Below are positions 53,456 to 62,845 of a stretch of 64,000 bases of DNA, piece by piece. This stretch comes from Sphingobium limneticum (GTDB lineage: Bacteria > Pseudomonadota > Alphaproteobacteria > Sphingomonadales > Sphingomonadaceae): positions 186,001 through 250,000 of the forward strand of contig NZ_VYPZ01000002.1 of the NCBI RefSeq assembly GCF_008710155.1. The letters are read 5' to 3'. Each line of letters starts with the position of its first letter. Positions within the stretch are counted from its first letter, which is position 1. Below the pieces are notes generated by a model. That model did not search any database, was not told where the DNA came from, and saw only the letters and a program-made list of their open reading frames with translations. Made by a program: the position numbers and the translations under genes.

Positions 53456-54336
53456 TGATCGGGTTCCTGTGCAAGCTTTTCAATCTGGAAGGCGGCGCGG
53501 CCTTCCTGTTCGCCGATCGTGCCATGCGCGACGATGCGGTTTCCGACGATCAACGGCAGCGATCGGCCGATGGTCACGGGGATGACGTCGCCGACCTTGA
53601 GCTGCATCAGCTCGGCCAGCGAGAGATTGGGGCGCGCCAATACGGTACGCGCGGGCAGGCGGATATCGCGCATCCGCCGCGCGATCCGCGTCTGCCAGAC
53701 GGGATCGGCATGTTCTTCGTCGGCGGGCAGGTTGCTGCCCATCAGCGCTTCGACGCCGCGCAGGGCCAATAGCGGAAAGACCAGGTCGATCGGCCATTCC
53801 TGTTCGCGCGTGATGGATATCTTGAAACGCTGCAACACCATCTGGTCGGCGGGCTGCGCCGCAGCGGCATAGCCGACCGCGCTCTCACGCAGGATCAGCC
53901 CCTGCTCGAGCGGCAGGATATCGGCCCAGGTTTCGACAAGCCGGGTGACGATAGCATCGGAAAGGCGAGCGATCAGCCGGTCTTCGGTGGGCGTGAATTC
54001 GCCACGCGCGGGCAGCGGGCGATTGCCGATGCCGCCGTAGAAACAATCCACCATCGTGGAAATCATCGCCGCGTCCATGCGCAGCAGCATCTGGCCCTTC
54101 AGGGGCAGCAGGCGATAGATGGAAAGGCTGCAAAAGGCAGGGACTTCGGCCGTCCAGGCACCGAAATCGAGCACGCGGGTCCCCTGCGCCTCGACAAGGG
54201 GGCGCACGCCCGCGATCGGCTCGATAAGCGTGCGCATGCGCCGGCCGAGCTTCTCGCTCAGCCGGTCCAGCCCCGACAGCATGATCGGCGCCTGAGAATC
54301 CCCGCGCCCGAAGGCGTAGGTTTGTACGTCGTCCAT
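53452..54336 (-). CDS. fliM: Flagellar motor switch protein FliM
   Basis: C-ring protein that binds CheY-P and sets rotation direction. The 294-residue protein has LDRLSEKLGRRMRTLIEPIAGV, LLRMDAAMISTMVDCFYGG and a C-terminal FliN-like domain (LARPNLSLAELMQLKVGDVIPVT). The N-terminal CheY-binding peptide of enterics (LSQxEIDALL) is not evident. ATG at 54336 has AGGGGA six bases before it. The 148-base gap to fliL contains GCGACCGGCGCTCGCG repeats but no clear promoter. Confidence 0.93.
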   Translation of the reverse strand: MDDVQTYAFGRGDSQAPIMLSGLDRLSEKLGRRMRTLIEPIAGVRPLVEAQGTRVLDFGAWTAEVPAFCSLSIYRLLPLKGQMLLRMDAAMISTMVDCFYGGIGNRPLPARGEFTPTEDRLIARLSDAIVTRLVETWADILPLEQGLILRESAVGYAAAAQPADQMVLQRFKISITREQEWPIDLVFPLLALRGVEALMGSNLPADEEHADPVWQTRIARRMRDIRLPARTVLARPNLSLAELMQLKVGDVIPVTIGRSLPLIVGNRIVAHGTIGEQEGRAAFQIEKLAQEPDQ

Positions 54337-54484
54337 CTTGGTCCCCTGCCCCATAGCGGATCAGGGGCCATCCCGATCCTTTGGTGCGAGGCCCATTAAT
54401 AACGAAAATGGTAAAATTGGGGTTAATGGGCCTGCGACCGGCGCTCGCGCCGATCGCAGCCGCAGGACGTTTCCAAAGCCGATT

Positions 54485-55159
54485 CTACTGGATCACGAAG
54501 TTCGTGAAATAGACATTGTCGATGCCGCCATAGCCGGTCTTCTGCTTCAATATGTCGTTGATAATGCCCTTGATCTTGCCCTGGAGCATCTGCTTGCCCT
54601 TGGGCGTGTCGAGCACTTCCTGCGGCTGTTCCGCCAGCATCATCAGCACCTGGCTGCGGATCGGCGTCTCATGCTGCTTGACCGCCGCGATGACGCGATA
54701 GTCATAATAGGTCGACACAGCGACGCTGATCTGGGCGAAGGCATCGGTGTCCGACATGTTGGACGTGAAGGGCGCCTGCAGCTGGAAATAGGTGGTCTGA
54801 TAGGCGGTCGGATTGGTCGGCGAAGGCAAATCGATGCCCTTGCCCGGCGCGTGACCGGTCGAGACGGCATGGCTTTCGCCACCACCGCCACCGGCATGTC
54901 CGCCGCCTTCACCGCCGCCGCCGCCGCCCTCGCCCGCCCAGCCATGGGCGGTCGCGATCGCCTGCGCATCTTCACCGGCCAGCACCAGCACGGGCTTGTT
55001 GGGATCTTCCTTCGGCCCTTCGGCCTTGGGGCTGAAGAAGCCGGCGGCATAGAGGCCGCCCGCCGCGCCTGCCCCACCCACGACGACGCCCACGACCAGC
55101 AGCAGGATCATTTTCATGCTCCCGCCTTTTTTCTTCTTGGCCTTTGGCTCGTCGCTCAT
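54485..55159 (-). CDS. fliL: Flagellar basal body protein FliL with a glycine-rich insertion
   Basis: Membrane-anchored protein that stabilises stators and the rod. 224 residues: Lys-rich cytoplasmic start (KAKKKKGG), a helix MILLLVVGVVVGGAGAAGG, a glycine-rich stretch at about residues 76-95 (13 or more glycines, with GHAGGGGGESH), then the FliL domain with TTYFQLQAPFTSNMSDTDAF and the C-terminal VYFTNFVIQ. The linker is longer than usual (family about 160-180). It follows fliK by 28 bases. Confidence 0.93.
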   Translation of the reverse strand: MSDEPKAKKKKGGSMKMILLLVVGVVVGGAGAAGGLYAAGFFSPKAEGPKEDPNKPVLVLAGEDAQAIATAHGWAGEGGGGGGEGGGHAGGGGGESHAVSTGHAPGKGIDLPSPTNPTAYQTTYFQLQAPFTSNMSDTDAFAQISVAVSTYYDYRVIAAVKQHETPIRSQVLMMLAEQPQEVLDTPKGKQMLQGKIKGIINDILKQKTGYGGIDNVYFTNFVIQ

Positions 55160-55187
55160 CTGTCTCGTCCCCTGGGATTAAAGCTGG

Positions 55188-57317
55188 TCACGCGTAACGC
55201 GCGCGCACGGCTCCGCCTGCGGTATCGCCGGCGTCCATATGGTTAAGAACGGCTCCGTCATTCCCTGCTTTATGCCCGAAGGCGATATTTTCTCGCTGTT
55301 GCCCGCGGCCCTGCATATGCGACTGGGTGGAGGACTGGCCCATATTCTGGCCGGCCGCCTGACCCTGATTCTGGTGGCTGCCGCCGGACTGCTGTTGCGC
55401 TGTATTCTGGTTGGTCGAACCTTCGGCGCGGGTGACTTCCGCGACATGGGGCGCCCGTTCGATCTTCACCTCGCTGATGCGCACGGCCGACAGGCTGGCG
55501 TCCAGTTTCAGCCGGTCGCCATCCTGCCGCAACGCCTGCTCGGCCGCCTCGGTCGCGACGGTCAGGCTGATGGCGGCGCCATCATCGCCCTGGCGAATAT
55601 TGACCTCGACCGGGCCTAATTCCGTCGCGTTGATCTGGAAACGGCCCTGCGCGCCGTTGGCAGAGAGAGAGGCGATGTCACGGGCCAGCCCGTCGATCCA
55701 CTGGCCCGACACGCCCATGTCGACGACTTGCGCGCCAAGGCTGGCGGAGAGATCGACGGTCGGGATGGCAGGCGCGATGTTGGTGACGGTTTGCGCGGTC
55801 GGCTGGGCGAGCGCGGCTGGTGGTGGGGCGCTATCGTTCAATGCCGCCGGCACGATCGGCAGCGCAGCGTCGGGGGACGCGTCGCGGGCGGGCGCGATGG
55901 TTTCGGTCCGACGTGGCGCGTGCAGAGTCATATGATCGCGGACCAGCTGGAGCAGGGACACGGCTTCTGCGCGCGGCTTTGCGGCTGCGATGTGGGCGCT
56001 TGGCTGAGCAAGGTCGGAGGGTTGCTCCAAGACTTCGGCAGCTTCCTGTTCGGCGGGCAGCGCCTGCGCGGTCGGGATGCTTTGGGCGACTGGGACTGCA
56101 ACGGCCGGTGCCGAGGCCGCATCCGGGGTCGGTGCCGGGCTGGGGGCCGGATTGGCAAGCTGTATGGGCATTGCCGGCGCGGGCTGGTCGGCAGAGCGCG
56201 TGGCGTCCGGAACAATCGTGACGACTGGTAGATCAGCCGGGGCCGTAGCCTTGCCCGACGGCAGGGGCGACGTGTCAGTCGACATGATAGCGGGGGCTGG
56301 TGGCGTCGCAGCTTCCCGAACGTTCACGGTCGGAACGCCGGCGCCATCGACCGGGACAGATGTGGCCGGTCGCGTTGTCGATGCGGCAACGGCGGCCGGA
56401 CGGACGCCAACGGCTTCTAGCGGAGCTTGTTCGACCTCAACCTGTTCGGCTTGAGTAACGATGGGCGGGGTCTGCTGCACAGACGGTGCCATGATCGTGA
56501 TGGACGGCTCTGCCGAGCGTTGACCATCATTCTGTGCGACGGAGGTCGCATCGTCGCTGAACGGTTCTTCGGTTGCCGCTGGCGTATCGGCCGATTCGGT
56601 CGGCAGCTGCGGGGCGACCATGTTCGCCGACACAGCATCATGCCAATGGGCAGAATGGGCCTTGACCGAGACGGGCTTGGGTTCCTGCTCGACAGCGGCG
56701 GGGGCAGTCGGTGCCGTCGCGATGGCCGGGGGGGCCGCCGGCGCCAGCACCGCAGGCTTCACGTCCGTCTGCTCGGGCAGACGTACGGCGGTCGCCGTTT
56801 CGGCAGCAGGGGGCGTTTCGGGATCGGCGACGGGTATGATGGCGGCCGGCGTTTCGGCTTCAGTCGCCGGAACGCGGTCAGCAAATGCCTCGACATCGCG
56901 GGCGGGTGGGCTGTCGGCCGATATGTTTACAACTGCGATCGCGACCGAGCCGGGCAGGTCTGCGGCGGCGATTGCCGCTTCAGGCTCGGGAGACGATACA
57001 GCGAGTTGGACAGGTGAATGCGGTTGTTCAGCCTGCGCCGCCGGAACTACAGGGATCGAAGCGGGAGCCGCATTGGCAAGGGCCGGATGCCACGCACCTT
57101 CATCAATATGTTCGGCATCGATATCTGGAACTTCGACGTCATTTGCGACGGCAACTTCCGGCACGATCGGCTGCAGCGCGGCGGCCGGCGCTGCGCCGAC
57201 GCTGCCGAGCAGTTGCGCGAAGTCTGCACCGCCCTCGGCCGACACCGTCGTTCCCTTTACGCCCGTTTGCGCGGGCGTCGGAAACAACATGGCCTTGAGA
57301 CTGGTCAGCATCGTCAT
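55188..57317 (-). CDS. fliK: Flagellar hook-length control protein FliK
   Basis: Secreted ruler that measures hook length and triggers the export switch. The 709-residue protein is long and Ala/Pro/Val-rich through about residue 500 (the flexible ruler) and ends with the globular switch domain: GRFQINATELGPVEVNIRQGDDGAAISLTV, then SLSAVRISEVKIERA. Tail is Gln/Gly/Asn-rich. I chose the ATG at 57317; a TTG at 57323 overlaps the fliJ stop. Fast divergence is usual for this gene. Confidence 0.92.
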   Translation of the reverse strand: MTMLTSLKAMLFPTPAQTGVKGTTVSAEGGADFAQLLGSVGAAPAAALQPIVPEVAVANDVEVPDIDAEHIDEGAWHPALANAAPASIPVVPAAQAEQPHSPVQLAVSSPEPEAAIAAADLPGSVAIAVVNISADSPPARDVEAFADRVPATEAETPAAIIPVADPETPPAAETATAVRLPEQTDVKPAVLAPAAPPAIATAPTAPAAVEQEPKPVSVKAHSAHWHDAVSANMVAPQLPTESADTPAATEEPFSDDATSVAQNDGQRSAEPSITIMAPSVQQTPPIVTQAEQVEVEQAPLEAVGVRPAAVAASTTRPATSVPVDGAGVPTVNVREAATPPAPAIMSTDTSPLPSGKATAPADLPVVTIVPDATRSADQPAPAMPIQLANPAPSPAPTPDAASAPAVAVPVAQSIPTAQALPAEQEAAEVLEQPSDLAQPSAHIAAAKPRAEAVSLLQLVRDHMTLHAPRRTETIAPARDASPDAALPIVPAALNDSAPPPAALAQPTAQTVTNIAPAIPTVDLSASLGAQVVDMGVSGQWIDGLARDIASLSANGAQGRFQINATELGPVEVNIRQGDDGAAISLTVATEAAEQALRQDGDRLKLDASLSAVRISEVKIERAPHVAEVTRAEGSTNQNTAQQQSGGSHQNQGQAAGQNMGQSSTQSHMQGRGQQRENIAFGHKAGNDGAVLNHMDAGDTAGGAVRARYA

Positions 57318-57319
57318 CG

Positions 57320-57745
57320 TCAAACGTCCCCCGTCCGCTGCATGCGGCGATAGCGCGGCAAGGCCGCGAGCTTATTCTCTCGCCACTCCTCGAGGTTCGC
57401 GCGGGCGCGGTCCTTGAGGCGGGTGGCGATTTCCTTCTCGCGGTTCGCTGCAAGAGTCATGCCTTCTTTCGCCTCGACATTGCGCTTGGCATCATAAAGT
57501 GCGCCATCGAGCTGACGACCGGCCTGTTCGAGGCGGGTGGCGAGTTCCTGCATCGCGGCGAAGGAGGCACCGCTGGCCATGCCTTCCGTCTCGAACAATT
57601 CGCTGCGGACCTTGTTCAGGCGATCGATATTATTGGCCAGAGCACTGGCTTCATCGCGGGCGCGGGCGGTTTCGGCCACGGCCATGGCATGCTGGACATG
57701 CCGGACGCGCAGCACGCGTTGGCGGCGGCCGACCAGCCCCTTCAC
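57320..57745 (-). CDS. fliJ: Flagellar export chaperone/stalk protein FliJ
   Basis: 141-residue coiled-coil protein that sits in the FliI ATPase ring and drives export. The chain is helical throughout, with heptads in ARDEASALANNIDRLNKVR and LATRLEQAGRQLDGALYDAK. GTG start at 57745 overlaps the fliI stop by four bases (GTGA). Confidence 0.88.
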   Translation of the reverse strand: MKGLVGRRQRVLRVRHVQHAMAVAETARARDEASALANNIDRLNKVRSELFETEGMASGASFAAMQELATRLEQAGRQLDGALYDAKRNVEAKEGMTLAANREKEIATRLKDRARANLEEWRENKLAALPRYRRMQRTGDV

Positions 57746-59070
57746 GCGCCGAACCCGGTGATCAACGCGTTGGCGCTGGTGTCGAGGTCGATGCGGCTTT
57801 TCTGGTCCTGACGGATGAAGTCGAGGATTTCCTGCCGGCGGCGGACGGCTTCGTCGATGACGGGGTCGTTGCCGGGGCGATAGGCGCCCATCAGGATGAG
57901 GTCGCGATTTTCCTCATAGGCGGCCCAGAGGCGGCGATAGACGGCAGCCGCCATGCGATGCTCGTCCGACACGACGTCCGCCATGACGCGGGACAGCGAT
58001 TTGCCGATGTCGATCGCGGGGAAGATCGCCTGTTCCGACAATTGGCGCGACAGGACGAAATGTCCGTCGACGATAGCACGAGCGGCGTCGACGATCGGAT
58101 CGTCGGTATCGTCGCCATCGGCCAGCACGGTGTAGAGCGCGGTGATCGAGCCGCCGGTGCGGGCGTCCACACCGGCGCGCTCCACCAGACGGGGGATGAG
58201 GGCGAGGGCCGAGGGCGGATAGCCCTTCATCGCGGGCGGTTCGCCCAGTGCCAGGCCGATTTCGCGCTGGGCATGGGCGCAGCGCGTGAGGCTGTCGATC
58301 AGCAGCAGCACCTTCTTGCCGCGGGCACGGAAATATTCGGCGATGGCGGTGGCGCGCGCGGCGGCGCGCAGGCGCAGCACCGGAGGATGGTCAGCCGGTA
58401 CGGCGACGACGACGCTCTTGCCCATCGTGTGCTTGAGCTTGGTTTCGAGGAAGTCGCTGACTTCGCGACCGCGCTCGCCGATCAGGCCGACGACGACGAC
58501 ATCGGCTTCGGCGCCGGCGATCATCTGGCCCATCAGGACGGATTTACCGACGCCCGAGCCGGCGATGATCGCGATACGCTGGCCGCGCCCGGCGGTGAGC
58601 AACGCGTTGACGGCGCGCACGCCAAGATCGAAGGCTTCGGTCACGCGACCGCGATCGAGGACATTGCCCTTCACGCCGTTCAATGGCCATGTGCCGCCCG
58701 CGATGATCGGCCCCTTGCGGTCGAGCGGCTGGCCCATGGCGTCGATGACGCGACCGATCAGGCCATCGCCCACCTGCACCATATTCGCCTGACTGTCCGG
58801 TTCGACGCGGATACCGTTTTCCAGCGGCGCGTCGGCATCGAGCGGCACCAGCAGCGCGCGGTCGCCGCGAAAGCCGACGACTTCGGCGCGACAGACCGAA
58901 CCGTCGCTGGCCAGTACGCGCGCGCCCGATCCGATCGGGCGGCGGAAACCGGTGACTTCCAGCATGCCCGCATCATGGCTGACCAGACGGCCGACATGAC
59001 GGGGCGCACGGTTCTGGACCTGCAAATGGTCGAACAGGGTTTCGGCCTGGGCGATCTGGGCACGGATCAC
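57742..59070 (-). CDS. fliI: Flagellum-specific ATPase FliI
   Basis: F1-beta-like ATPase that energises substrate loading. The 442-residue protein has the Walker A AGSGVGKS at residues 170-177, Walker B VLLLIDSLTRCAHAQREIGLALGEPP, and RGREVSDFLE. I chose the GTG at 59070, overlapping the fliH stop as GTGA and giving the family length; the upstream open frame of about 33 codons is not used. Confidence 0.96.
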   Translation of the reverse strand: MIRAQIAQAETLFDHLQVQNRAPRHVGRLVSHDAGMLEVTGFRRPIGSGARVLASDGSVCRAEVVGFRGDRALLVPLDADAPLENGIRVEPDSQANMVQVGDGLIGRVIDAMGQPLDRKGPIIAGGTWPLNGVKGNVLDRGRVTEAFDLGVRAVNALLTAGRGQRIAIIAGSGVGKSVLMGQMIAGAEADVVVVGLIGERGREVSDFLETKLKHTMGKSVVVAVPADHPPVLRLRAAARATAIAEYFRARGKKVLLLIDSLTRCAHAQREIGLALGEPPAMKGYPPSALALIPRLVERAGVDARTGGSITALYTVLADGDDTDDPIVDAARAIVDGHFVLSRQLSEQAIFPAIDIGKSLSRVMADVVSDEHRMAAAVYRRLWAAYEENRDLILMGAYRPGNDPVIDEAVRRRQEILDFIRQDQKSRIDLDTSANALITGFGA

Positions 59071-59705
59071 GCCTTGCCCTCCATATCGTCCATCAGCGCG
59101 CGCAGGCGCGACAGGCGGACGTCCGGGCCATCCTCGACCCAGCCTTCGCTGGTTTCGAGGCGTACGCACCCACGGTGCATGTTCCTGTCGCCCACCAGCT
59201 TGACGCCGATCGCTTCGCCTTCCAACAGGTTGATGTCTTCGGGATGAAGGTGAAGCGCGTTCTTGCCTTCATTATCCTCGATAAAGGCGGCGACGGTGTC
59301 GCAGCGCTGGACGAGGCGTTCGATGTCGATCTCCACCTCCCCCACAATCTGTTCGACCAGACGGACGACGGTAGCGGACAACATGGTGGAGAGCATGCCG
59401 CTGGGCGCGGGGGCGAGCATCTCCAGCGCTTCGGTCAGGCGAGCACGGGCATCGGCTTCCTCGCCATGGGCTTCGGCGGTGACGCGGCAGCCTTCATCGA
59501 AGCCTTGGGTAAAGGCCTCCATCCGGGCTTCTTCCAACAGGTCGATTTCCGGTTCGGGTTCGAACACGCCGTTGCGCATCGTCGCGGCAATCGGGGTTTC
59601 GGGCGAGGCATAGAGCGTGCGGAAGCCGCCGCCTGCGGGGCGGAAGCCCGCGACCGCGACGGGCGCAGCGTCCTGAACGGCCTGAGCCCCCCAAATCTTA
59701 GACAA
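59067..59705 (-). CDS. fliH: Flagellar export regulator FliH
   Basis: 212 residues; binds FliI and holds it at the C-ring. N-terminal part variable, then an acidic helix EARMEAFTQGFDEGCRVTAEAHGEE and the conserved C-terminal LSATVVRLVEQIVGEVEIDIERLVQRC. Overlaps fliG by eight bases and fliI by four. Confidence 0.92.
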   Translation of the reverse strand: MSKIWGAQAVQDAAPVAVAGFRPAGGGFRTLYASPETPIAATMRNGVFEPEPEIDLLEEARMEAFTQGFDEGCRVTAEAHGEEADARARLTEALEMLAPAPSGMLSTMLSATVVRLVEQIVGEVEIDIERLVQRCDTVAAFIEDNEGKNALHLHPEDINLLEGEAIGVKLVGDRNMHRGCVRLETSEGWVEDGPDVRLSRLRALMDDMEGKA

Positions 59706-60714
59706 AATCGTTGCCCTTCCCGCCGAGCATGATGGTGCCAGCGTCGGCCATGCGGCGCGCGGTGGCGATGATGAGTTTCTGCGCGTCGATCACTTCGGCG
59801 AGGCGGATCGGACCGCGTTCCTCGATCTCGTCGGCGATCGCCTGCGCCGCGCGGGCGGACATGCAGCTGAAGATCTTGGCCTTGAGCATGTCGTTCGCAC
59901 CCTTGAGCGCCACGACCAGCACCTGGCTGTCGACGGTACGCATCAGCGTGCCCAGATTCTTGTCGTCCATGTCGATGAGGTTGTCGAAGACGAACATTTC
60001 CTCCTCGATCGTCTGGGCGATCATCTTGTCGCGCTTGGCGACGGCCTTCATGATCCGCTGTTCATTGTCCTTGCGGACATTGTTCATGATCGCGGCCGCT
60101 TCGACCGTGCCGCCGCGCTGCGACGCCGCGCCCTGCTTGTTGACCGGACCGCGCAGCAGCAACTGCTCCAGATCCTCCAGCGCCTCGTTCGACACCGGTC
60201 CGAGCGTGGCGATGCGGTAGACGATCTCTTCCTGATATTCGACCGGCAGCAATTGCAGCACGTCGGCGGCGACGGGCGCCTCCAGATGGGCCAGCACGAT
60301 CGCCATGATCTGCGGATGTTCCGCCTCGATCAGGGTGCCGATTTCCTTGGCGTCCATCCACTTCAGCATTTCCAGCTGGGTGGAGCGGGTCGGCGGGGTG
60401 ATGCGGGCCAGGATGGTTTCCGCGCGCTCCTCGCCCAGAGCCTTGGTCATCGCGCCGCGGATATGGCGGGTGGCGCCATAGCCGATGGTGGTGCGCTTCT
60501 TGGCCTTGGTGACGAAATGGTCGAGCGCTTCGTTCACTTCCTCCGGATCGACATCCTGCACGTCATACATGGCATAGCCGAGCTGGCGTACTTCTTCGGG
60601 TTCCAGGCGGGACAGGATCTGGGCGGCTTCATCCTCATCGAACAGCATCAGGAGGACGGCGGCGGCGGCGCTGCCTTTCAGCGCCTCGGGGCGACCGGGG
60701 ACGATCTCAGGCAT
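59698..60714 (-). CDS. fliG: Flagellar motor switch protein FliG
   Basis: C-ring protein that contacts the stator and transmits torque. The 338-residue, three-domain protein has SAAAVLLMLFDEDEAAQILSRLEPEEV, the middle-domain QLEMLKWMDAKEIGTLIEAEHPQ (EHPQ motif), and the charged C-terminal torque helix around IMKAVAKRDKMIAQTIEEEMFVFDNLI. Overlaps fliF by eight bases. Confidence 0.96.
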   Translation of the reverse strand: MPEIVPGRPEALKGSAAAAVLLMLFDEDEAAQILSRLEPEEVRQLGYAMYDVQDVDPEEVNEALDHFVTKAKKRTTIGYGATRHIRGAMTKALGEERAETILARITPPTRSTQLEMLKWMDAKEIGTLIEAEHPQIMAIVLAHLEAPVAADVLQLLPVEYQEEIVYRIATLGPVSNEALEDLEQLLLRGPVNKQGAASQRGGTVEAAAIMNNVRKDNEQRIMKAVAKRDKMIAQTIEEEMFVFDNLIDMDDKNLGTLMRTVDSQVLVVALKGANDMLKAKIFSCMSARAAQAIADEIEERGPIRLAEVIDAQKLIIATARRMADAGTIMLGGKGNDFV

Positions 60715-62464
60715 TTTCCTTCTTAGCCTCCTTCAGCAGGTCGCGGACGACCAGGGCGGCACGATCGGGATCCTGCTTCACGAAGTTGCGGATCAGGTCG
60801 GCGCGCTGGGCATAGTCATAGGTGGAGGAAATCATGTCGAGCGTGACCTTGGGCTCCCCGCCTTCCGGCGTGATGACGGCGGCCTGCTTGGTGATTTCGG
60901 TCGAAATCTCGCGGCCGATGCGCTGACCTTCCTCGGGGGCCGGCGCGGCCAGAGCGTCCTGCGGCGCGGCGCGACGCTTGAGCAGCGGGCGGCCGATGCC
61001 GAAGATGACCAGCAGCGCGACCAGCAGAGCCGACACGTTGCGCACCAGCGGCGACACCCAATCGGCTTCATACCAGGGGGCGACCGCGTCTTGCGTCTTG
61101 AGGAAGCTGCGCGAAGACAAGGCCACCACGTCGCCACGGGTCTGGTCGAAGCCGACCGCGCCCTTCACCAATGCTTCCAGTGCGGCGATTTCCTGCGGCG
61201 TGCGCGCCTTTCCGTCGGGCGCGGTGTCGAGCGCGACAGCGACCGACAGACGCTTGACGGTGCCGATGGCATCGCGGGTGACGGACACTTCACGGCCCAG
61301 CTCGAAGCTGCGGTTGAAGGTTTCCTCGGTCTTCATCAGCGGGTTGGGCGGCGTGCCGGGCTGGCCAGCCTGTGCGCCCTGCGCCGTCTGCCCCTGCGAC
61401 ACGGCCTGACCATTGGGATTGGTCTGGGTGACGGTGGGGTTGACCGGCGCCTGGTTGCTGAGCGCGCCGGGGATGCCCGATGCTTCGCCCGTACCCTGAC
61501 CGCGCGGGTCGGAAGCCCAGGTGCCGGTTTCGTTGCGCAGGCGCGCTTCGTCCTGCGGATAGGTTTCGCGGGTGGCCTGACGCTCCGCGAAGTTCAGTTC
61601 GGCATGAACTTCGGTCGAGAAATTGCCCTGACCCAGGATTGGGGTCAGCAGCGCGATCACCGACTGGCGATAGCGATCCTCGATCTTGCCCTGCACCGCC
61701 AGTTGGCGATCGTCGCCGGCGTTGCTGTCATTGTCGCTCAAGAGCCGGCCATTCTGGTCGACCACCGAGATATCGTCCGGATTGAGTTCCGGGATCGACG
61801 AAGCGACGAGATGGACGATCGCGCTGACCTGCTGATCGGTGAGCGTGCGACCGTTGGCGAGACGCAGCATGACCGAGGCCGAGGGCTTGGACCGTTCGCG
61901 CAGGAAGACGCTGGGCGGTTCGACGGCCAGATGCACCTTGGCGGTTTCGACGCTGTCGATCGCCTCGATCGTGCGGGCCAGGTCCATTTCACGGGCCGAG
62001 CGCAGCTTTTCGCCTTCCACGGCGCGCGAAGCGCCCATTGGCAGGCTGTCGATCATGCTGTTACCGTCGGGCGCGCTCTTGGGCAGGCCCTGGGCGGCGA
62101 GCATCATCTTCGCCTTGAAATAGTCGCCTTCGCCCACGGTCATGCCGCCGCTATTGTCGAAGTCATACTTGATGCCATTCTGGTCCAGCACCTGCGCGAC
62201 GGCCGACTTGTCGGTATCGGGCAGGGCGCGGAACAGATCGCGCTGCGGCGGTTCGCGCAGCGCGAGCCAGGCCGCGCCGGCCACCGCGACGGTGCCGATC
62301 AGGCCGAGCAGCGGCAGGCTCTTTGCCACGGCGGGTTGCTTGATGAAGCCGGTGAAGCGCGCCTTGAGCGCGTCCATGCCCTTGGCTCCGTTCCCGAAGG
62401 CGGCGCTGGAGGGGAGAGCAGGCGCGGATGCGCCGACATTGGTGCTGAGTGCGTTCTCGCTCAT
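60707..62464 (-). CDS. fliF: Flagellar MS-ring protein FliF
   Basis: Forms the membrane ring on which the flagellum is built. The 585-residue protein has two membrane spans, about 42-62 (LPLLGLIGTVAVAGAAWLAL) and 470-490, around a periplasmic region with the ring-building motifs ALPDTDKSAVAQVLDQNGIKY and VEGEKLRSAREMDLARTIEAIDSVETAKVHL. The cytoplasmic tail binds FliG. The middle is Gln/Gly-rich at about 330-370. It overlaps fliG and lies three bases after fliE. Confidence 0.96.
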   Translation of the reverse strand: MSENALSTNVGASAPALPSSAAFGNGAKGMDALKARFTGFIKQPAVAKSLPLLGLIGTVAVAGAAWLALREPPQRDLFRALPDTDKSAVAQVLDQNGIKYDFDNSGGMTVGEGDYFKAKMMLAAQGLPKSAPDGNSMIDSLPMGASRAVEGEKLRSAREMDLARTIEAIDSVETAKVHLAVEPPSVFLRERSKPSASVMLRLANGRTLTDQQVSAIVHLVASSIPELNPDDISVVDQNGRLLSDNDSNAGDDRQLAVQGKIEDRYRQSVIALLTPILGQGNFSTEVHAELNFAERQATRETYPQDEARLRNETGTWASDPRGQGTGEASGIPGALSNQAPVNPTVTQTNPNGQAVSQGQTAQGAQAGQPGTPPNPLMKTEETFNRSFELGREVSVTRDAIGTVKRLSVAVALDTAPDGKARTPQEIAALEALVKGAVGFDQTRGDVVALSSRSFLKTQDAVAPWYEADWVSPLVRNVSALLVALLVIFGIGRPLLKRRAAPQDALAAPAPEEGQRIGREISTEITKQAAVITPEGGEPKVTLDMISSTYDYAQRADLIRNFVKQDPDRAALVVRDLLKEAKKENA

Positions 62465-62467
62465 GGT

Positions 62468-62830
62468 TTAAACCGGCATGCTCATAATGTCCTTATAGGC
62501 GGACAGGAGTTTGTTGCGGACCTGAAGGGTCGCTTCGAAGCTGACCGACGCCTGCTGTTTGGCCAGCATGACGGCGGCGATGTCGGTGGTTTCGCCACGC
62601 TCGAACGAGGCCGCTGCCTCACCCGCCTGATTTTGCAGGCCGTTGACCTGTTGCAGCGCGCTGTTGAGCGCATCGGTAAAGCCGCCGGGCGCGGTGCCCT
62701 GCGGTCCGCCGACGCCGGGCGCGCCGACCGTGCCGGTCGAGGCGACGTCGCGCAGGGCCGCATTTTTCTGCAGGATGGCGTTGCGGATCGCCATCACGCT
62801 GTCGGTCGGGGAAACGCCGTTGATAGCCAT
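62468..62830 (-). CDS. fliE: Flagellar basal body rod adapter FliE
   Basis: 120-residue helical protein linking the MS-ring to the rod. C-terminal half has GQQxxAS-type sequence IAAVMLAKQQASVSFEATLQVRNKLLSAYKDIMSMPV, the diagnostic part. N terminus has a Gly/Pro-rich stretch (about 28-50). First structural gene after the regulator; the gap is 15 bases. Confidence 0.93.
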   Translation of the reverse strand: MAINGVSPTDSVMAIRNAILQKNAALRDVASTGTVGAPGVGGPQGTAPGGFTDALNSALQQVNGLQNQAGEAAASFERGETTDIAAVMLAKQQASVSFEATLQVRNKLLSAYKDIMSMPV

Positions 62831-62845
62831 GGTTCAACCCTCCCT

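Noticed and set aside
53019..55187. Sigma54 promoters (GG-N10-GC) in the fliO, fliM and fliL gaps
   Set aside because: Several GG and GC pairs were inspected but none had correct spacing with the TGGCAC/TTGC context.
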